Origin: Moraxella bovis
GTDB taxonomy: Bacteria > Pseudomonadota > Gammaproteobacteria > Pseudomonadales > Moraxellaceae
Direction of reading: 5' to 3'
DNA: 11,220 nucleotides
NCBI RefSeq assembly: GCF_002014975.1
Contig: NZ_MUXV01000084.1
Location: forward strand, 1-11,220
A model generated the notes under the pieces. It worked only from the letters and a program-made list of their open reading frames with translations, was not told the DNA's origin and searched no databases. Positions within the stretch are counted from its first letter, which is position 1, and each line of letters begins with the position of its first letter. The translations under genes were made by a program, and so were the position numbers. Positions 8,205 through 11,220 of this stretch are shown piece after piece.

Positions 8205-8280
8205 AATTTATGAGACAATGTTGTTGTAATTTTGCAAATTTAAAAGGTGTTTTTGGTGAACATTGAATGAATGACTGGAT

Positions 8281-8313
8281 AAAATAAAATCCCCAAGTGA
8301 TGACTTGGGGATT
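8281..8313 (-). terminator. terminator of tRNA-Glu
   Basis: CCCCAAGT (8291-8298) and ACTTGGGG (8303-8310) form a perfect 8-bp stem with a GATG loop. On the minus strand a T-rich tract (ATTTTATTTT, 8290-8281) follows, so this is a good intrinsic terminator. It begins about 11 bases past the CCA end of the tRNA-Glu fragment and is presumably its original terminator. In the integrated state it also lies downstream of the prophage integrase on the same strand. Confidence 0.85.
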
Positions 8314-8320
8314 TAGAATT

Positions 8321-8368
8321 TGGCACTCCATAGGGGATTCGAACCCCTGTTACCGCCGTGAAAGGGCG
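8321..8368 (-). tRNA. tRNA-Glu (UUC), 3' part only
   Basis: Read on the minus strand, the sequence runs from the anticodon stem through the loop CTTTCAC (anticodon TTC), the GGCGG stem, a GTAAC variable loop and the T arm GGGGTTCGAATCCCC. It ends with the acceptor strand ATGGAGT, discriminator G and encoded CCA (8321-8323). This closely matches the 3' part of bacterial tRNA-Glu. The D arm and 5' acceptor strand are absent: upstream of the anticodon stem the sequence is the A-rich end of the integrase region. Position 8369 gives A where C is expected in the anticodon stem. The fragment cannot be a working tRNA and marks an integration junction. Confidence 0.93.
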
Positions 8369-8369
8369 T
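8321..8369. other. attachment site junction (att) of the prophage in tRNA-Glu
   Basis: The tRNA-Glu identity stops at 8368 inside the anticodon stem, and the integrase stop codon lies only 21 bases further on. Tyrosine integrases commonly recombine in anticodon or T loops and restore the tRNA at the far end with an element-borne 3' copy. Here the 7-base anticodon loop (8358-8364), flanked by the inverted stem arms CCGCC and GGCGT on the plus strand, is the natural candidate for the crossover region. Which end should be called attL is a matter of convention. The partner site is outside the window. Confidence 0.85.
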
Positions 8370-8383
8370 TTTTTATTTTTAAG

Positions 8384-8406
8384 TGCCTATTACCCAAAAT
8401 TAGGCA
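8384..8406. repeat. small inverted repeat at the integrase stop codon
   Basis: TGCCTA (8384-8389) and TAGGCA (8401-8406) are perfect complements separated by 11 bases. They span the integrase stop, about 16 bases from the tRNA fragment. No U-tract follows on the minus strand, so this is a poor terminator. It could be an integrase-binding arm or chance. Confidence 0.3.
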
Positions 8407-9220
8407 AGGATTTTACCACGTCTTGCAGATTGTTTCTACCCAAATGGGCGTATTTTTGCGTGGTTTTGATGTCAGAATGTCCCAGCAGTTGCATGACGTG
8501 ATAAATGGGCGTGCCTTGCTGTATGAGTATGCTTGCGAAAGTATGGCGTAAATCATGTATGCGTACTTGTCCAATGTCGGCACGCTCCACCGCCTTTTTA
8601 AAAGCAGATTGGAACGTTACACGGCGTTGCCCTGTGTTTGAATTGTAAAACACCCATTGACTGGGATTATCTTGTTTGAGAGCCTGTAAAGATTGAATTG
8701 CAGATGGGTTTAAGGGTTTATGGATTGTCTTTCTGTTCTTTGAAAGGCTGTTTAAGACGGTTAAATAACCCTGGTCCAAATGCACATTTTGCCACTCCAA
8801 TTTTAACAGCTCACTGCGACGGCAACCCGTATTTAGTAGCAGATTGATGAAATGATAAAGCTGGTCATTACCGTTGTAGCCCTTAGCATGGGTTAAGAGG
8901 TCTTGGCATTGTCTAACCGTCAGATAGCAGGGTATAAACTCTTCTTCAAACAGCTTAAAACCGTTAAGCGGATTTTTAATTTGTTCATCGTGGTGCTTAT
9001 TGTAGAAATTAACAGCACTGCGAACAATGGTAAGCTCACGATTGATTGTAGCGTTTTTTACGCCTTGGAGCGTGCGATAAGTACAGTAATCTGTGATGGT
9101 TTTGATTGTTAGTGATTTACCGCCAAAAAAATCAAAATGACATAGTTTGTCATCATAGTTTACGCCCTTCATGTCAAGCGAGTTTTTGACATAGAAGTCA
9201 ATGATTGCAAGTAGATTCAT
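8390..9220 (-). CDS. phage tyrosine integrase
   Basis: A 276-residue tyrosine recombinase that would catalyse integration at, and excision from, the adjacent tRNA-Glu. The N-terminal part (about 1-85) is a core-binding SAM-like domain, and no separate arm-binding domain is visible. The catalytic domain is complete: R134 in TGCRRSE, K161 in the beta-hairpin, H222 and R225 in HDLRH, H248 in LLGHS and nucleophile Y257 in QKYAHLG. The length is closer to XerC/D than to lambda integrase. An in-frame stop two codons upstream of the ATG fixes the N-terminus, and a modest AGGT ribosome binding site precedes it. The gene lies 48 bases after the antitoxin and could be on the same transcript; a hairpin (9229-9262) overlaps its ribosome binding site. 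I see no terminator between its stop and the tRNA fragment. Confidence 0.95.
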   Translation of the reverse strand: MNLLAIIDFYVKNSLDMKGVNYDDKLCHFDFFGGKSLTIKTITDYCTYRTLQGVKNATINRELTIVRSAVNFYNKHHDEQIKNPLNGFKLFEEEFIPCYLTVRQCQDLLTHAKGYNGNDQLYHFINLLLNTGCRRSELLKLEWQNVHLDQGYLTVLNSLSKNRKTIHKPLNPSAIQSLQALKQDNPSQWVFYNSNTGQRRVTFQSAFKKAVERADIGQVRIHDLRHTFASILIQQGTPIYHVMQLLGHSDIKTTQKYAHLGRNNLQDVVKSLPNFG

Positions 9221-9228
9221 GATTTAAC

Positions 9229-9262
9229 CTGTTTTACGGTGCGACATTACACCGCAAAACAG
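9229..9262 (-). promoter_or_regulatory. hairpin between antitoxin and integrase, touching the integrase ribosome binding site
   Basis: CTGTTTTACGGTG (9229-9241) and CACCGCAAAACAG (9250-9262) form a 13-bp stem with one A-C mismatch and an 8-base loop. It fills the gap from just past the antitoxin stop to the integrase leader. The 3' end of the stem on the minus-strand RNA is the CAG that begins the CAGGTT Shine-Dalgarno-like site. It could lower integrase translation, act as a weak transcription attenuator, or serve as a protein-binding palindrome on DNA. The sequence does not decide between these. Confidence 0.55.
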
Positions 9263-9268
9263 AATAAG

Positions 9269-9550
9269 TTATGCCATGCTAATTAAATCAGGGTTTTTGT
9301 CAAGTAATCTAATTAGGGTAATGGCTGGACCTGTTGGCGTTCTAATGCCCTGTTCCCAGTTTTTAAGCGTTTTAGGGCTTATGTGTAGCTTCTGGGCGAA
9401 CTGGGTTTGTGATAGCCCTGTTTTTGCCCGAATATCTTTGATGTTTGGGCGTTCATAAGTGAATGTACGACTTGGGACTATTTCGCCCTTTGTAATTGCA
9501 ATGGCTTCATTCATAGAAGCAACAATATCATCAAATAACTGCTTATCCAT
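9269..9550 (-). CDS. higA: HigA2-type antitoxin, XRE helix-turn-helix
   Basis: A 93-residue DNA-binding antitoxin. The C-terminal half holds an XRE-type helix-turn-helix at about 45-67 (GLSQTQFAQKLHISPKTLKNWEQG). The short N-terminal segment (about 1-30) is the part that in HigA2/NadS-type proteins can wrap and neutralise the toxin. Its gene follows the toxin gene, the order typical of higBA. Its ATG lies inside the toxin's last codons (8-base overlap) and has a clear AGGAG site seven bases upstream. Together with the toxin it is expected to bind the palindrome in the module's promoter and repress it. An alternative reading as a phage regulator is possible but less likely given the partner gene. 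Confidence 0.88.
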   Translation of the reverse strand: MDKQLFDDIVASMNEAIAITKGEIVPSRTFTYERPNIKDIRAKTGLSQTQFAQKLHISPKTLKNWEQGIRTPTGPAITLIRLLDKNPDLISMA

Positions 9551-9881
9551 TTTTAAGCTCCTGTTTTAGCATGGTGATAAGGGTTTTAAAAACCGCTTTT
9601 TCAGCATTAGTAATATTATCTTTAACGGATTTTGGATAAACCGCAAACAGATAAATGCGACCAAATTCATCTGTATAATAATATAAGATTCTAACACCGC
9701 TACTCTTGCCACTGTTACGACCAAAACGAATCTTTCTAAGTCCGCCAGTACCTTGGATTAAATCCCCTTTTTGTGGGTCATTTAACAGCTCATTTTGAAT
9801 CTTACGATATTCATCATCATCAAATAATTCTTTAATGGCTTTTGTAAAAATACTGGTTTCAATAAAGGTCAATAACTGCAT
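9543..9881 (-). CDS. higB: HigB2/RelE-type toxin
   Basis: A RelE-superfamily toxin, probably a ribosome-dependent mRNA endonuclease. With the ATG at 9881 it has 112 residues. The segment DLIQGTGGLRKIRFGRNSG, then GVRILYYYTDEFGRIYLFAVYPK, closely resembles what I recall of Vibrio cholerae HigB2 (IQGTGGLRKIR...RIIYY). Basic residues R49, K50, R52 and R64 and the Y67-Y69 cluster lie where this family has its RNA-binding and active-site groups. The start at 9881 is preferred because GAGGAG (9888-9893) lies six bases upstream. The frame could be extended to a TTG at 9932, but that TTG is the -35 of the promoter, so the longer form is not credible. The gene is first in a two-gene operon with its antitoxin. 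It appears intact. Confidence 0.88.
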   Translation of the reverse strand: MQLLTFIETSIFTKAIKELFDDDEYRKIQNELLNDPQKGDLIQGTGGLRKIRFGRNSGKSSGVRILYYYTDEFGRIYLFAVYPKSVKDNITNAEKAVFKTLITMLKQELKNG

Positions 9882-9903
9882 TTGTAGCTCCTCATTTGAT
9901 GAT

Positions 9904-9932
9904 ATTATATACCCCATTGGGGTATAAGTCAA
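9904..9932 (-). promoter_or_regulatory. toxin-antitoxin promoter with embedded palindromic operator
   Basis: On the minus strand TTGACT (9932-9927) and TATAAT (9909-9904) are separated by exactly 17 bases, a near-consensus promoter. The spacer and the edge of the -10 are a perfect palindrome, TATACCCC-AAT-GGGGTATA (9908-9926, 8-bp arms). A dimeric helix-turn-helix antitoxin bound there would block RNA polymerase, so this is the likely autoregulatory site of the module. The -35 begins only seven bases past the zot stop codon, so the module has its own transcription start inside the phage's gene run. Confidence 0.88.
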
Positions 9933-9939
9933 GAGCTGA

Positions 9940-11151
9940 TTAAGATGGATTAAAAATAGGTTCGGTTTTTGACTTTTCAGAAAATAAATATTCTTCCGTT
10001 GTAGTTATGCCTTTTGTTGTTTTTTGGGGTTGTGTTTGAATTTGCTGTTCAGTAAATTCATTTTCTCTATACTCTGAATAAACATCATTGCTTGTTTGAC
10101 TGTCCCCAGTGCGTGAATATGTATCACGTCTCTGGGGTATTCTTCCTTTTTCGACAAGCATTTCTAAACATTGCTTGTTAGGTATGTTGAGTAAGTCGCC
10201 ATACTGATTATAAGCCTTACATTTGCCATTCATTGCCATAACAGATGCAGGTAAAATAACTGGGTCATTTGCAACTTCTGCAGTGTATTCCAACAAATAT
10301 TTTTTATGCAATTCAGGATTGACATAATTTCTACCGTTAGGATTATTGTCAATAAATCCACTCACTGCGGAACGGTTGTTCAAGTCATCATTCATCTTGT
10401 CAGGTGCTATGCCAATTTGTTCATTGGCTTCCCTGATTGACTCTGCTCCACGCTCCTCCGCCCCTAAAATAAAACCACCGACAATTTTAATTCCCCATAT
10501 CCCAAGCGGAATAAGAACCAGAATCAAAAACACCACAAAAGCACCCATGTAGATGATTTTTTTTGGAATTTTTCTTTTTTGGTCATGGCTTGCATCATCA
10601 TCCACCGATTTATAAAGCTTAGATATGTCAGCGGTTAAATGGTGGGTAAACTCTTCTTGTGATTGACTCTTATAATTTCCCTTGTCATCAATTTGAGACA
10701 TTGCACCAAAGAATTTAAATACTTTTGGTTTTCCATCTTTAAAAGGATGGGATATATGATAATGTACATCTACCAATTTTCTTAGAGCAGAATGAATAAA
10801 TGTAGGGTCTTGAGTGATAAGCACAATATTCTTATTTTCATGTCTTATCATTGTCATTTCTCTAACTCGCTCATCTGAATTAATCTTAGTATTGGAGTTA
10901 TCCGCCCAAGGTAGTCTTTGGGCCTCATCATAAATGATTGTACAGTTTTTAGGGGCATCCAACCAGTTTTCGGGGGATTTTTCCACGCCGTCAATGTTCA
11001 ATCCATCTATATCAGCAAAAACCTTATGTTCGGGGAAATTGTCTACAATGTACTTAATTTCTTTTGTTACAAAATGGGACTTGCCCGAGCCTTTTTTACC
11101 CGTAACAAGTACAAGCCCTTGCCCTTTTATTTTGCCATTATCTTTACTCAT
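9940..11151 (-). CDS. Zot/pI-type filamentous phage assembly ATPase
   Basis: An inner-membrane ATPase that drives assembly and export of filamentous virions, of the Zot-domain family (pI of Ff phages). With the start at 11151 it has 403 residues. The ATP-binding loop GKKGSGKS is at 18-25 and the Walker B strand TIIYDEAQ at 71-78. RHENKNIVLITQDP (103-116) fits the sensor region. A transmembrane segment (about 199-220) is preceded by the positively charged QKRKIPKK, giving a cytoplasmic ATPase and a periplasmic tail. The tail has a cysteine pair (C311, C328) and a low-complexity Thr/Gln-rich end. The start is chosen because GGAG (11159-11162) lies seven bases upstream; nine extra in-frame codons upstream would put the start inside the A/T hairpin region. 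The name reflects homology to the cholera-phage protein; no toxin activity is implied. Confidence 0.92.
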   Translation of the reverse strand: MSKDNGKIKGQGLVLVTGKKGSGKSHFVTKEIKYIVDNFPEHKVFADIDGLNIDGVEKSPENWLDAPKNCTIIYDEAQRLPWADNSNTKINSDERVREMTMIRHENKNIVLITQDPTFIHSALRKLVDVHYHISHPFKDGKPKVFKFFGAMSQIDDKGNYKSQSQEEFTHHLTADISKLYKSVDDDASHDQKRKIPKKIIYMGAFVVFLILVLIPLGIWGIKIVGGFILGAEERGAESIREANEQIGIAPDKMNDDLNNRSAVSGFIDNNPNGRNYVNPELHKKYLLEYTAEVANDPVILPASVMAMNGKCKAYNQYGDLLNIPNKQCLEMLVEKGRIPQRRDTYSRTGDSQTSNDVYSEYRENEFTEQQIQTQPQKTTKGITTTEEYLFSEKSKTEPIFNPS

Positions 11152-11177
11152 TTTGTTACTCCGTCTATAAAAAAACA

Positions 11178-11220
11178 AAAAAAATTTATTTTTTTGCAGG
11201 GCAAAAAAATAAATTTTTTT
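11178..11220. terminator. perfect A/T-rich 20-bp hairpin upstream of zot, possible bidirectional terminator or attenuator
   Basis: The arms 11178-11197 and 11201-11220 are exact complements with only the three bases AGG between them. The stem is almost all A/T (A7-T3-A-T7) with a GC pair pair at the loop end. On the minus strand it is followed by another T-run (TGTTTTTTT) and then the zot ribosome binding site, so it would act just before zot. In Ff phages a terminator between coat and later genes reduces expression of the assembly gene, and this may be the counterpart. The repeat may extend beyond the window edge. Confidence 0.6.

Larger units (their letters stand above)
8369..11220 (-). mobile_element. 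end of an integrated filamentous phage (inovirus-type), continuing past the window
   Basis: The segment starts at the tRNA-Glu junction and carries, all on the minus strand, a tyrosine integrase, a toxin-antitoxin pair and a Zot/pI-type assembly ATPase. It is visibly more A+T-rich than the pepN-rsmE region. Zot-domain proteins with a C-terminal membrane segment are a hallmark of filamentous phages. The coat, adsorption and rolling-circle replication genes that would normally lie upstream of zot should be to the right of 11220, followed by an intact tRNA-Glu. Whether the element is complete cannot be judged here. Confidence 0.85.

Noticed and set aside
9882..9932. Longer toxin reading frame starting at a TTG at 9932 (129 residues)
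   Set aside because: The extra 17 codons coincide with the -35, operator and -10 of the promoter, and a strong GAGGAG site marks the ATG at 9881.
9940..11151. Zot protein as a secreted enterotoxin
   Set aside because: The Walker motifs and topology fit a phage assembly ATPase. The family name comes from the cholera phage, and nothing here shows a toxin peptide.
11152..11178. Longer Zot reading frame starting at 11178
   Set aside because: The added residues come from the T-rich leader and the ribosome binding site itself. GGAG at 11159-11162 is correctly spaced only for the ATG at 11151.

Overview
The window looks like chromosomal DNA of a gamma-proteobacterium, most likely Moraxella or a close relative in the Moraxellaceae. 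I infer this from protein similarity (PepN, Pal, WaaA, a divergent RsmE-type methyltransferase), moderate GC and AT-rich intergenic DNA. I could not run a search, so the genus is an inference. The right quarter is visibly richer in A+T and carries the end of an integrated filamentous phage (inovirus-type).

Layout. Positions 1-336 are AT-rich non-coding DNA ending in the terminator of pal. Positions 337-855 (minus) hold pal, the peptidoglycan-associated outer-membrane lipoprotein, with its own promoter and no tolB beside it. After a 332-base divergent intergenic region, 1188-7501 (plus) is a tight four-gene run: pepN (M1 aminopeptidase), a tail-anchored Sel1-repeat protein with a 12-bp tandem-repeat linker, waaA (Kdo transferase) and an RsmE-family rRNA methyltransferase. 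The three junctions are ATGA overlaps or a 1-base gap, so the genes are probably one translationally coupled operon. A DUF2062 membrane protein (7528-8163, minus) converges on it.

At 8321-8368 lies the 3' part of a tRNA-Glu (UUC), on the minus strand, followed by what looks like its original terminator. The 5' part is missing, and phage-type DNA starts in the anticodon stem. This is the junction of an element integrated in tRNA-Glu. The intact, regenerated tRNA gene should lie beyond the right edge of the window.

The element, read on the minus strand from right to left, has a large hairpin at the window edge, a Zot/pI-type virion assembly ATPase, a HigB2/HigA2-type toxin-antitoxin pair with a palindromic operator inside its own promoter, a hairpin overlapping the integrase ribosome binding site, and a complete tyrosine integrase next to the attachment site. 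All elements point the same way. The capsid and replication genes expected of such a phage are not in the window. The most interesting part is this compact end of the phage: assembly gene, addiction module, possible RNA switch, integrase and tRNA attachment site, with the integrase possibly relying on the host tRNA terminator.
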